This document shows positions 7,386 through 16,164 of a stretch of DNA of 64,000 nucleotides, piece by piece. Source of the stretch: Pseudoteredinibacter isoporae (GTDB lineage: Bacteria > Pseudomonadota > Gammaproteobacteria > Pseudomonadales > Cellvibrionaceae); the NCBI RefSeq assembly GCF_011602085.1, contig NZ_JAAONY010000001.1, forward strand, positions 930,001 through 994,000, read 5' to 3'. Positions within the stretch are counted from its first letter, which is position 1. Each line of letters starts with the position of its first letter. A model generated the notes under the pieces. It was not told the DNA's origin. It saw nothing but the letters and a program-made list of their open reading frames with translations, and did not search any database. The translations under genes and the position numbers were made by a program.

Positions 7386-8906
7386 TTATGAGCCTGGATA
7401 AATTAATGCTTTGACTTCTCTCTTGACGACTTTGCCCACCGGATTGCGAGGCAGCTGTTCGAGTCGATGGAAGGCTTTGGGGGTTTTTACGGCACCTAAT
7501 TCGGCTCTCAGTTTTTGACTGAGGTCTTCATCGCTTAAATCAAATGCCTGGTCGAGGCAAATGGCGGCTTCAACTCGCTCGCCCCAATATTCGTCGTCCA
7601 CAGAAAATACGGCGGATTCGCGGACTCCTGGAATTTCGCTAAGTACATTTTCCACTTCAGCCGGGTAAACATTAAAGCCGCCACTGATGATCAATTCTTT
7701 GGCGCGACCTTGCAGGAATAGATAGCCGTTCTGATCGATGTAGCCCAGGTCACCGGTATAGAGCCAGCCCTCACGAATGGTTTCACAGGTTTTTTCCGGT
7801 TCCTCGAAGTAGCCGGCCATAATAATTTCGCCGCGAGCAATGATTTCGCCGCTTTTGCCAACAGTGAGTTGTTCGCCATCTCCGTTGATGATCGCTATGT
7901 CACTGTATAAACAGGCTTTGCCCACCGAACCTTGCAAATCACTGTGTACCATATCTTCGGCAGTCATTGCCGTTATGGTCATGGGAGCTTCGGTTTGGCC
8001 GTAAACTGTTGAGAGTTTCGGCCCAAAGAATTGGATAGCTTGTTGAATGCGTTCCGGAGGCATCGGCGCCGCGCTGTAGGTGAGGTGGCGAAGCGTGTTG
8101 AAATCGACTTTGGCGTCGTTGCCACAATCCATAATTTTATAAATCAAAGTGGGCGGCATAAAGCTGACACTGGCGCCGCGTTCCCGGAAGGCTTCACGAA
8201 TTAAGTCGGTGTTGGCCTGGGGCAATAAGATTTGTTTTCCCCCAACTGCAAGCAAAGGCAAGATATAGTGCGAGCCACCATGGGTCAGTGGCGCAACGGC
8301 CAGATTGCCATCACTGTTTTGAAATTCAAACAATGCCTGCATGTTTTCAACCACCGCCGCAACGTTCGCATGGCTTTGCATAACACCTTTGGGTTCACCC
8401 GTGGTGCCACCGGTAAACTTAATGCCAAAAATATCATCGGCTTTTGCCCGTACTGGGGTGAAAGCTTTGCCGATAAACTTATGATTGAGAATCGCAATAC
8501 TGTTATCGGACGTGCTGCGCAAATAAATTCGAGTGATCTCGCTGCCCGCCAGAGCCACTTCACTTTCCGGGTCGACGAGCACTAAGCGGGGTTTGCTTTT
8601 TTTCAGCAGTTGTTGATTTAACTGTGCGCCATTTTTAGGATTGATGGGTACCCAGCAATGGCCAGCCAGCAAAATAGCCAGAAAACTCACCAAATGATCA
8701 ATGTGGTTTTGGGCACAAAGTGCAATTCGACTGGGTTCCGGAGCAAGTTCTTGCAACACCATAGCCAGGGCTTCTGATCGAATTTTCAGTTCCTGGTAGT
8801 TGATGGTTTCCCGGTCGTCCGTTGCTGCAATAGCCTGCGGATTCAGGGCGAAGCCTCGGTACACATAGTCGACAGGTAAGGGCAGAGTTTTCTTTTGTGA
8901 GTTCAT
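7386..8906 (-). CDS. AMP-dependent acyl-CoA synthetase
   Basis: A 506-residue ANL-superfamily ligase that activates a carboxylic acid through an acyl-adenylate to the acyl-CoA. Visible motifs are the P-loop-like TGGTTGEPKG (165-174), the adenine motif YGQTEAP, the hinge region GWLYTGDLGYIDQNGYLFLQGR and the C-terminal catalytic Lys in NPVGKVVKRE (K492). This is the length of medium-chain or aromatic acid ligases. It overlaps the upstream thiolase by 4 bases (ATGA), the sign of translational coupling. It would feed CoA esters to the two thiolases of the operon. Confidence 0.9.
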   Translation of the reverse strand: MNSQKKTLPLPVDYVYRGFALNPQAIAATDDRETINYQELKIRSEALAMVLQELAPEPSRIALCAQNHIDHLVSFLAILLAGHCWVPINPKNGAQLNQQLLKKSKPRLVLVDPESEVALAGSEITRIYLRSTSDNSIAILNHKFIGKAFTPVRAKADDIFGIKFTGGTTGEPKGVMQSHANVAAVVENMQALFEFQNSDGNLAVAPLTHGGSHYILPLLAVGGKQILLPQANTDLIREAFRERGASVSFMPPTLIYKIMDCGNDAKVDFNTLRHLTYSAAPMPPERIQQAIQFFGPKLSTVYGQTEAPMTITAMTAEDMVHSDLQGSVGKACLYSDIAIINGDGEQLTVGKSGEIIARGEIIMAGYFEEPEKTCETIREGWLYTGDLGYIDQNGYLFLQGRAKELIISGGFNVYPAEVENVLSEIPGVRESAVFSVDDEYWGERVEAAICLDQAFDLSDEDLSQKLRAELGAVKTPKAFHRLEQLPRNPVGKVVKREVKALIYPGS

Positions 8907-10162
8907 GGCTGACGCTCCAGCACCGTCACAACAGTTGCCGCTTCTTCATTTTCATAGAAACCACCGCCGTTTTCCGCGACGGCAATGCGGGGGTTTTCTA
9001 CTTGGCGTTTATCCGCTTCACCGCGTAGCTGGGTGCACAGTTCCTGGAGTTGCATAATGCCGGTGGCACCAACGGGATGGCCTTTAGACACCAAACCTCC
9101 GGAAGGATTGACCGGTACTTTTCCGCCGAGTTTGCTGTCTCCCGCTTCGGTAAACGCGCCACCCGCACCGATTTCGCAGAGCCCAAGGTTTTCAATCTGC
9201 TGAATTTCGGCATAGGCTGTGGCATCGTGCACTTCCGCAACATCGATATCATGGCCTTCGATACCCGCTTCCTCGTAGGCGCCAAGCGCCGCTATGCGGC
9301 CAATGTGATTGGCAAAATCATCGGCGGCGCGATTCTGGCCGCTGGCTAAGTGAATGCCGCGAATGCGAATGGCCCGTTGACGCTGATAACCCCGCTTTTC
9401 CAGTTTGGCCAAGGCGCTGCTGGAACAAACAACTGCGCAGGCAGCTCCGTCAGAAATGGGTGCACACATAGGGAGCGTAAATGGCCAGCTGATCAGGCGG
9501 CCATTCAGGACGTCTTCGGTGCTCATATCGTGTTGATATTGCGCCAATGGATTCATGGTGGAATGCCAATGATTTTTGGCGGCGGCCATGGCCAGCTGCT
9601 TCTGTGTTGTCCCAAAAGTTTTCATGTGCAGCCGAGCCTGAGCGGCGTAGCTGTCCATAAAAAAACTGCGTTGACCGGTATCGATATTGCGCAGTTCTTC
9701 GGGAATCAAATCCACCGCGGTTTGTTCGATTGCTGCACTGAATTCTTCGAGACGATAGATGTCGGTGCCGCCCATAAATGCCCGGAACATGGCTTCGCGC
9801 TTTTCCGGAAAAAACATTTTTTCCGCACCCAGCACCAATACCATTTCTGCCATGCCTGCACGAATATGAGTGACGGCTTGATACAGGGCTGTCGAGCCCG
9901 AGGCGCAGGCATTTTCGACATTACAGATGGGAATGGACTCGAACCCCAGAGGATGCAAAGCGATTTGTCCGCGAATGGTGTTTTGTCCTTCGAGCATTTG
10001 TTGGCGGGTGTTGGAAAACCAGGCCGCTTCAATATCCTGCACATCAGCACAGGCATCCTTCAGCGCCAGTCTCACGGCTTCGGCGCTGAGATCTTTTACA
10101 CTGCGCTCGGGCATTTTGCCCAGCCCGGTCATGCCGATGCCGGCGATTACAATATCATTCAT
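8903..10162 (-). CDS. SCP2/lipid-transfer-type thiolase family protein
   Basis: A 419-residue thiolase-fold protein. It starts NDIVIAGIGMTGLGK, has a nucleophilic Cys (C86 in NVENACASGSTALYQA) and the His motif GGLVSKGHPVGATG near residue 345. The C-terminal loop reads AENGGGFYENEEAAT, without the classic CxG motif, as in the SCPx/Ltp branch. Members of that branch include thiolases acting on branched or steroid side-chain acyl-CoAs and retro-aldolases (Ltp2), so either chemistry is possible. It is second in the operon after the PaaN-like gene (65-base gap) and overlaps the acyl-CoA synthetase by 4 bases. Confidence 0.88.
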   Translation of the reverse strand: MNDIVIAGIGMTGLGKMPERSVKDLSAEAVRLALKDACADVQDIEAAWFSNTRQQMLEGQNTIRGQIALHPLGFESIPICNVENACASGSTALYQAVTHIRAGMAEMVLVLGAEKMFFPEKREAMFRAFMGGTDIYRLEEFSAAIEQTAVDLIPEELRNIDTGQRSFFMDSYAAQARLHMKTFGTTQKQLAMAAAKNHWHSTMNPLAQYQHDMSTEDVLNGRLISWPFTLPMCAPISDGAACAVVCSSSALAKLEKRGYQRQRAIRIRGIHLASGQNRAADDFANHIGRIAALGAYEEAGIEGHDIDVAEVHDATAYAEIQQIENLGLCEIGAGGAFTEAGDSKLGGKVPVNPSGGLVSKGHPVGATGIMQLQELCTQLRGEADKRQVENPRIAVAENGGGFYENEEAATVVTVLERQP

Positions 10163-10227
10163 GGCGAATCATCTGTCCGTTGTCGAAGCGATTGTATTGT
10201 CGTTTACAGAATAAGGTGGCCAGGGTT

Positions 10228-11904
10228 TTAACGGCGCATCACCTTGCTCTGAACAATACGAAAACGGCTGGTGACAAACGCCAGATCCGCCAGACAAGCA
10301 TTGCCCGCGGGGTTCAAACCCGTAACATGGAAATCGCTGTAAGCCGCTGCAAAGTTAATGGGCATTCCCATCAAATTACAGGCGACAGAGGCACCGGCGA
10401 CGTTATAGGCGTCCTGAGCTTTTTCCAGAAAATCATCATTAACACTGTACACATGCGAGGTGATCGCACCACGTTCCCGGGCATCGCGAGTGGCCGCGGC
10501 CAGACAGTCGTTGGCGTCTTTGCCTTTAATCATAAAGGAAACCGGACCGAACAGTTCTTCCCGATACAATTCGGATTCTTCATTGCTGAGCGCAATAATT
10601 AATGGTGTTGCCGTACGCGCATTGGGGAAGCCCGGGTTTTCGTAAGGGCCGGATTGACGCAGAATGGTGCCGCGTTGCTCGCCCTGAACGGCAAGTCGAT
10701 CAAGGGTTTGGTAGATATTGTCGTCTACCAATGTGCCGCAGAGAAAGGCAGCGTTTTTAGGATTTTCCAAATGACCTTCAACTGCTTCTACAATCGATTG
10801 GCAAATTTCCTCATAACTGACGCGTTCACCGTTGACCAAAATGCCCTCGGCAGGAATGTGAACATTCTGCACGCTGGTGCACATTTGCGCCGAAGCCTGA
10901 CACAGAGAATGGGCGATGGCCTTGCTCATTGCGGCAAGGTCGTCGGTGGATTCAATCACTACGGAATTGCAACCGGCAGTTTCGGTATACACCAACTTGT
11001 CGCGGCAGTTTTGCTCGATCCAGGTTCCGAATTGCGGGCTGCCGGTAAAATCGATGATGGCGGTGTCCGGGTGTTCCAGTAATTCCATGGTGGCCGGTTC
11101 TTCACGGGTATCAGCCACCATCGTAACAAGATTCGGATCGTAACCGGCTTCCACCAAAATTTCCCGGCAACGACTGACCATTAAGGCCACTGGCAAGATG
11201 GCAGCGGGGTGTGGCTTCATGACCACCGGGTTGCCAGTGGCCAGGCTGGCACACAAGGCCGGGTAGCCGTTCCACAACGGGAATGTCGCGCAGCAAATCA
11301 CCACGCCTACACCGCGCGGCATCAATCGATAACGTTTATCGAGTTTGGCGGCACCATCGGCACCGAACTGGCGTTCCCAATCTGCTGTGGTGGGAACATC
11401 TTTCATGGCTTTATAGGCATAGGCCAGAGCTTCGAGTCCGCGATCCAGTGCATTTGCGCCGGAGCCAGCAAACGCCATGATGTAACTTTGCCCGGAGGTA
11501 TGCATGGTGGCATGGGCGTTTTCAAATAATTGCTCGCTGCAACGGTGCAGCATTTCCATACACAAGCCCACGCGCTCTTCAATGCTGGTCTGGCGCCACT
11601 GGGCTTTGGCTTGATCAATGTGTTGGTACAGCTCGGGGATATCAGCTTTGGGATACGTGATGCCCAAGGCTTCTTTGGTATAAGGACTGACTTCTGCACC
11701 GGTCTGCCCAATGCTTGCCGGCTGTTTCAGTGGATAGGGTTGGCCCAGCATGGCTTCAAAGTTGGCTTTGCCCGCGGCCGGGCGCTCACTGCCGTGGATT
11801 TTACTGCTGGGGCTTTCCTGGTAGGCGGTCCAGGCATAGCGCTTGGCGCAGGCGTCCAGGGCCTTTTCCAGGGTGGCTTGGTGTTTCTCGAACCAGACTG
11901 ACAT
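10228..11904 (-). CDS. paaN: PaaN2-type phenylacetic acid degradation aldehyde dehydrogenase
   Basis: A 558-residue protein of the aldehyde-dehydrogenase superfamily that matches the PaaN2 type (the form without a MaoC hydratase domain). The catalytic Cys is probably C342 (SAQMCTSVQNVHIP) and the general base E308 (YTETAGCNS). The cofactor region includes GVGVVICCATFPLWNGYP (198-215) and GNPVVMKPHP. PaaN proteins are linked to the ring-cleavage stage of phenylacetyl-CoA degradation, but no paaABCDE or paaZ genes are in the window, so it may serve another semialdehyde here. It is the first gene of the six-gene operon. The symbol is by family resemblance only. Confidence 0.82.
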   Translation of the reverse strand: MSVWFEKHQATLEKALDACAKRYAWTAYQESPSSKIHGSERPAAGKANFEAMLGQPYPLKQPASIGQTGAEVSPYTKEALGITYPKADIPELYQHIDQAKAQWRQTSIEERVGLCMEMLHRCSEQLFENAHATMHTSGQSYIMAFAGSGANALDRGLEALAYAYKAMKDVPTTADWERQFGADGAAKLDKRYRLMPRGVGVVICCATFPLWNGYPALCASLATGNPVVMKPHPAAILPVALMVSRCREILVEAGYDPNLVTMVADTREEPATMELLEHPDTAIIDFTGSPQFGTWIEQNCRDKLVYTETAGCNSVVIESTDDLAAMSKAIAHSLCQASAQMCTSVQNVHIPAEGILVNGERVSYEEICQSIVEAVEGHLENPKNAAFLCGTLVDDNIYQTLDRLAVQGEQRGTILRQSGPYENPGFPNARTATPLIIALSNEESELYREELFGPVSFMIKGKDANDCLAAATRDARERGAITSHVYSVNDDFLEKAQDAYNVAGASVACNLMGMPINFAAAYSDFHVTGLNPAGNACLADLAFVTSRFRIVQSKVMRR

Positions 11905-12029
11905 GGGCTGCTCCTCGGCTTTGCTCTGAGATCAGGCCCTGTGAGTCAGGGCTTATTTTGTCAGTCCAATAATACAAGTTACATTGCCGTGGAGTCAAAG
12001 GCCCAAAGAATTCTTAAGGTTTTTTTGGG

Positions 12030-12428
12030 CTAAGCGGGGTGATTCAGGGTGAAGCCCTCGTCCAGCCAGCCGCAAACGCCCCCGATCATTTTCTTCACCG
12101 GACGGCCCAGTTTGGCCAGGCGAATTGCGGCTTTTTCCGTGGCATTGCAGTGCGGGCCGGCGCAGTAAACCACAATCAACTGCTCACTCGGAAAATTCGC
12201 GAGGCTACTTTCATTAATGCGTGGGTGAGGCAGGTTGATGGCTCCGGCAATATGGCCCTGTTGGAAAATCTCCTCTCCACGCACATCCAGTAACACAAAA
12301 TCCTGGCGTTTGTTGCTAAGGGCATGGTGCACATCCCAGCAATCGGTTTCGAAGGCGAGCAGGGCTTCAAAATGCTCCAACGCTTTCTGGGACGGGGCAG
12401 CGGCAACTCGGGTAACGGCGGATGACAT
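12030..12428 (-). CDS. Rhodanese-like domain protein
   Basis: A 132-residue single-domain rhodanese. The domain starts with FVLLDVRGEEIFQQGHIAGA (about 45-64) and has the active-site loop YCAGPHCNATEKAA (about 89-102), with a Cys at the expected nucleophile position. It would carry or transfer sulfane sulfur in the cytoplasm. It diverges from the GlxA/FtrA-type regulator at 12553 with 124 bases between starts, a pairing seen often for FtrA-type regulators and rhodaneses. The PaaN operon starts 125 bases beyond its stop on the same strand, so partial read-through is possible. Confidence 0.88.
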   Translation of the reverse strand: MSSAVTRVAAAPSQKALEHFEALLAFETDCWDVHHALSNKRQDFVLLDVRGEEIFQQGHIAGAINLPHPRINESSLANFPSEQLIVVYCAGPHCNATEKAAIRLAKLGRPVKKMIGGVCGWLDEGFTLNHPA

Positions 12429-12552
12429 GGCAATTCCTTTAAATAATCGGTTTATGGTCGGTGGAAGGAACGTTAACTTCGAGGCCTATCTTAGGGTTTA
12501 GCGGGGTTTTTGAATGCTGGCTTAAAAGTCATTATTCGTTAATAATCAGCCA

Positions 12553-13554
12553 ATGTCTGACTCTGTATACGTTACTTCTCCCTCTCTTTCCCCTTTCCAG
12601 GCCGAAATGAAGGTCAAAAGTCGCCGCGTCGCTATTTTGGTTCCCGGCCCAGTTTCCCTGTTTGAGTTGGGCTGCGCTGTTGAGTTATTCGTGTTGCCAA
12701 GACCCGAATTGGAGAACTGGTATCAGGCTGAGGTGCTGGCGTTGCCAGGGCACTCGCTGGAAGGCTTGGCCGGTTTGAGCCTGCAAGCTCCGAGTTGGAA
12801 AAGCCTGGCCGACTTCGATGATGTGTTGATTCCCTATTGGCCGATAGAACAGTCTGCTGAATCCAATTTGATTACGGAGCTGCAAGCCCTGTATCAGCGA
12901 GGGGGCCGGCTGTGGAGTTTTTGTTCTGGTGTATTTCTGCTGGCGCAGACCGGTTTGCTGGACGGCAAGGATGTGAGTACTCACTGGCGCTACAGGTCAA
13001 AATTAATCAAGGCCTTTCCTCTGCTGAGCTATCGCGAAGATTGTCTGTATCGGTATCAAGACAGGATTGCCTGCTCGGCGGGTAGTGCGGCGGCGCTGGA
13101 TCTGGGGCTGGAAATTATCCGCCGGGATTATGGGCATGAGGTCGCCAGTGTGGTTGCTCGTCGTTTGGTCAGCAGCCCGATGCGACAGGGTGGTCAGGCC
13201 CAGTTTGTCGATCGGCCCGTCAGCCGCCATCCGGATTTGCTGGCCGCCAGTCTGGATTGGGCCATTGAGCATCTGGCTGAGCCCATTGCCGTGGATCAGT
13301 TGGCGGAACGCTGCAATATGTCCCGGCGCAGCTACGACCGCAAATTTCGACAAAGCATGGGTCAGAGCCCTAAATCCTGGCTTTTGTCCCAGCGTTTGCA
13401 GCAGGCGAAAAACCTGTTGGAAAGCAGTCACATCAGCATTGAACCTTTGGCTCAAGCTACTGGCTTTGCCAACGGCAGCAGTTTACGGCATCACTTTCGC
13501 GGCCAATTTGGCCTTTCGCCCAGTGAATATCGTCGCCAATTTCAGGCCAAATAG
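12553..13554 (+). CDS. GlxA/FtrA-type AraC-family regulator with DJ-1/PfpI domain
   Basis: 333 residues. The N-terminal part (about 20-190) is a DJ-1/PfpI (class I glutamine-amidotransferase-like) sensor with the elbow Cys in LWSFCSGVFLLAQTGLLDGK. The C-terminal part (about 225-330) holds two AraC helix-turn-helix motifs (DQLAERCNMSRRSYDRKFRQ and PLAQATGFANGSSLRHHFRG). A second in-frame ATG at 12607, behind an AGG, could be the real start, because the first 18 residues are not conserved in type. It probably controls the divergent rhodanese gene; the ligand is unknown. Confidence 0.9.
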   Translation: MSDSVYVTSPSLSPFQAEMKVKSRRVAILVPGPVSLFELGCAVELFVLPRPELENWYQAEVLALPGHSLEGLAGLSLQAPSWKSLADFDDVLIPYWPIEQSAESNLITELQALYQRGGRLWSFCSGVFLLAQTGLLDGKDVSTHWRYRSKLIKAFPLLSYREDCLYRYQDRIACSAGSAAALDLGLEIIRRDYGHEVASVVARRLVSSPMRQGGQAQFVDRPVSRHPDLLAASLDWAIEHLAEPIAVDQLAERCNMSRRSYDRKFRQSMGQSPKSWLLSQRLQQAKNLLESSHISIEPLAQATGFANGSSLRHHFRGQFGLSPSEYRRQFQAK

Positions 13555-13683
13555 TGAAATTCGTTAATCTGGGGTAGAATTTTGACACTTTGTGGTTCAC
13601 CCATGCAGGGAGCGATGGGTGATTGAGAGGGCTGCCGTATTGTGTGGTCAGTCAGCCTGCCAGAGAAATAAGGAAAAGCGTGT

Positions 13684-14616
13684 ATGAGTGTCGCCAATTT
13701 AATTGTGATTAACCCCGTCGTAAAAAGCCTTGAGCTGTTGGGGGATCGCTGGACCATATTAATTCTGCGCGACGCGTTTCTGGGGCGTCATCGCTTCGAA
13801 GAGTTTCGCAGTCATACAGGTGCATCTCGCAGTACCTTATCCAAGCGTCTGGAAAACCTGGTCGCTCAGGAGGTTCTTTACAAAAAGCCCTATCAAACAA
13901 CGCCGCTGCGTAACGAATATCGCCTGACCAAAAAAGGCCTGGATCTCTACCCCTGGGCGCTGTTGATTTGGGAGTGGGAATCTCAATGGTGTAATGATGC
14001 TCACCAGTTACCGCCCAAGCTGATTCACCGTGTGCCGGATGAGCATGAACTGCAGCCGATGGTGGTGTGTCGTCACTGCAAGCAGGAACTCCATATTGCC
14101 GATGTTGAACGTGAAGTCTTGGCCGACGCGGATGAGAGTGATGTGCAGGCTCTGAAAACCATCGGAAATCAACGTCGTTCTCGCGGTGGCCGTGGTACCG
14201 AAGAAGACAGCAGTCTTGGACACATCACCGACATCATTGGTGATCGCTGGGCCAGCTTGATTCTGGCGGCGGCCTTTATGGGGCTTCAGCGCTACGATGA
14301 TTTCCGTCGTCAGTTAGGCATTGCGACCAATATTCTGGCCGATCGCCTGAAGCGGTTAAGCGAAGCCGGGGTATTTGATCGCATCGAGTATCAAAGTAAA
14401 CCGCCGCGCAGTGAATATCGCTTAACAGAAAAAGGTAAGGCCCTTTACCCTTTCACAATGATGATGCGGCAGTGGTCCCTAGACTGGCTGGATGCCATGG
14501 ATGACACGCCGTTCAAATTGATTCACAAACCTTGCGGTCATGAGTTGGCGGTGGATGTGATTTGCAAAACCTGCTCTGCCGTTCCTAATCCGAAAGACGT
14601 GTCTTACCAGAAATAA
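13684..14616 (+). CDS. Tandem HxlR-type winged-helix regulator
   Basis: 310 residues made of two HxlR domains in one chain. The first (about 14-105) contains LELLGDRWTILILRDAFLG, EFRSHTGASRSTLSKRLENL and EYRLTKKGLDLYPW. The second (about 180-278) repeats the same blocks (DIIGDRWASLILAAAFMG, DFRRQLGIATNILADRLKRL, EYRLTEKGKALYPF). After each domain comes a CxxC pair (CRHC and CKTC), which could bind a metal or be redox-active. HxlR proteins normally work as homodimers of about 110-150 residues, so this is effectively a covalent dimer. The ribosome site GGAAAAG supports the start. The target is unknown; it is convergent with the PepSY operon. Confidence 0.9.
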   Translation: MSVANLIVINPVVKSLELLGDRWTILILRDAFLGRHRFEEFRSHTGASRSTLSKRLENLVAQEVLYKKPYQTTPLRNEYRLTKKGLDLYPWALLIWEWESQWCNDAHQLPPKLIHRVPDEHELQPMVVCRHCKQELHIADVEREVLADADESDVQALKTIGNQRRSRGGRGTEEDSSLGHITDIIGDRWASLILAAAFMGLQRYDDFRRQLGIATNILADRLKRLSEAGVFDRIEYQSKPPRSEYRLTEKGKALYPFTMMMRQWSLDWLDAMDDTPFKLIHKPCGHELAVDVICKTCSAVPNPKDVSYQK

Positions 14617-14645
14617 AAGCGGCAAAGCAGAATGATCGCCGTGAT

Positions 14646-16115
14646 TTATTGCGCCGCAAATGTTGAATTTTCGGCGTCTCTTCCTGGGGTGCGTTTCCAA
14701 TAGCAAGCGAAACTTAGCGATGTGGCTATGAGCAAAACGGCTATCATTGACCAGTAATCGGCGCGAGTTGAGTGCTCGATGTTCACCATCGCAAAACCCA
14801 GTGCTGAAATAGCGCAGAACACAACCGTCAGCAATTGTAATGCGGTGCTGAACGCAAACTCCGGTTTGAGCTTTTTCCAGATCGGTGCCGCAAAAGTCGC
14901 TACAGTCAGACTGCTCCAAAAGCTCCAGTAAGGGTTTACGCCCAGAGTTTCTGACAGGAAAAAGCTGAGTGCAAACGCCAGAGGAACGCTCCAGACATAA
15001 CTTGCCCAAAGAAGATTAATCACATCTTCGTGTCGGCGTTTGCTCAGCCATATATTGACACCACTAACGGCGATATAGCTTAGTGCTGCTCCCAGAATTA
15101 AATACAGCAGCTTAATGCTAAAACCGGCGTAGTCACCAAAGTGCAGTCGATAGGTCGATAGCAATATCTGGGAGCCGATGGGGAGTTCATCGGGCTGAGT
15201 TCGGCTGATAAAGTTCCCTGCGGCATCGAAACGAAAGTTCTCCGAATAGATCAGGCGTTGGTCTTTCATTAAATAAAATTCAACAAATTGATTTTCACTG
15301 CCCGCTTCGTGAATCGTCATGAAAATAGGTTCGGCGCCGGGTTCAATGTTTCTCAGGTTTTCGATACTTGCCTTAACGTCAACAACAGCAGCTTGCTTTA
15401 CAAGTTCCGGCTCGCTACCAAAAACCTGTTCGATCATATGAGTTTGATCGCCATCGTGAAACAAACCGGCAGCGATGGTCAGCAGCAAACCTACCAAACC
15501 GAAATAGCAACTGGTTAAGGCGATCATCAGATGGAACGGCAGACCCCAGACACTTAAACGATTGTGCAAGTCGATTGACTGAGTCAGCTTTGAACGCCCC
15601 AAACGAAGGCGAAATGCTTCTTTGAAAATAGTTTTGTGAGCGAGGATGCCGGAAATAATCAGTACCAATAAAAGAGTCGCGATTATCCCGGTAATCAGCG
15701 TACCAATGGTTAATGGCAGATGCAGATGTTTGTGCAGGGCGATGGTCATTTTTATCCACGGGGCATGCTCTTCAGCACCAATACTGCCGTCGTGGTTGAC
15801 AAAAAATGCGCGATGGTCGTTTTCAACCACAATTCTGGGAATGGCTTCCCGGGGAAATACAACGTGAATGTGTTCGGATTCTTCCGGGTGGGCCTTTATA
15901 AATCGGCGATAGGCCTGGTTGATAAACTCGGGACTGTAATCGCTGAATTCATCAATGCCGGGTTGCTCCCAGCGCTCCAGTTCTTGTCCAACAACGGTGA
16001 GAACACCAGAGAAACACAATAAATACAGAAAAGCTGCAGCCAACAGGCCCATCCAGGAGTGTGCATCCAGAGAGCGTTGGCTGAGATTGCTGTCAGTTTT
16101 TCTATTATCAGGCAT
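14646..16115 (-). CDS. PepSY-associated TM helix protein (iron-uptake module)
   Basis: A 489-residue inner-membrane protein. It has an N-terminal TM helix after SLDAHSWMGLLAAAFLYLLC, a periplasmic PepSY-like region, and further TM helices at about 145-170, 200-225, 345-365 and in the C-terminal third (several helices from about 385 to 475). Members of this family accompany TonB-dependent siderophore receptors and are thought to help reduce or release ferric siderophores at the inner membrane. It is the third gene of the receptor operon and has a paralogue at 55483 in a second module. Regulation is probably by Fur through the operon promoter near 18905. Confidence 0.85.
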   Translation of the reverse strand: MPDNRKTDSNLSQRSLDAHSWMGLLAAAFLYLLCFSGVLTVVGQELERWEQPGIDEFSDYSPEFINQAYRRFIKAHPEESEHIHVVFPREAIPRIVVENDHRAFFVNHDGSIGAEEHAPWIKMTIALHKHLHLPLTIGTLITGIIATLLLVLIISGILAHKTIFKEAFRLRLGRSKLTQSIDLHNRLSVWGLPFHLMIALTSCYFGLVGLLLTIAAGLFHDGDQTHMIEQVFGSEPELVKQAAVVDVKASIENLRNIEPGAEPIFMTIHEAGSENQFVEFYLMKDQRLIYSENFRFDAAGNFISRTQPDELPIGSQILLSTYRLHFGDYAGFSIKLLYLILGAALSYIAVSGVNIWLSKRRHEDVINLLWASYVWSVPLAFALSFFLSETLGVNPYWSFWSSLTVATFAAPIWKKLKPEFAFSTALQLLTVVFCAISALGFAMVNIEHSTRADYWSMIAVLLIATSLSFACYWKRTPGRDAENSTFAAQ

Positions 16116-16164
16116 AGTTTAAGCCCTCTTCAGGGGCATTTAATGGATAACGGTAATTGTCGTA

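Noticed and set aside
9350-10231. Long plus-strand open frame of 293 codons
   Set aside because: It lies opposite the SCP2-like thiolase, which has all family motifs; the plus-strand reading has no domain or ribosome site and is a shadow.
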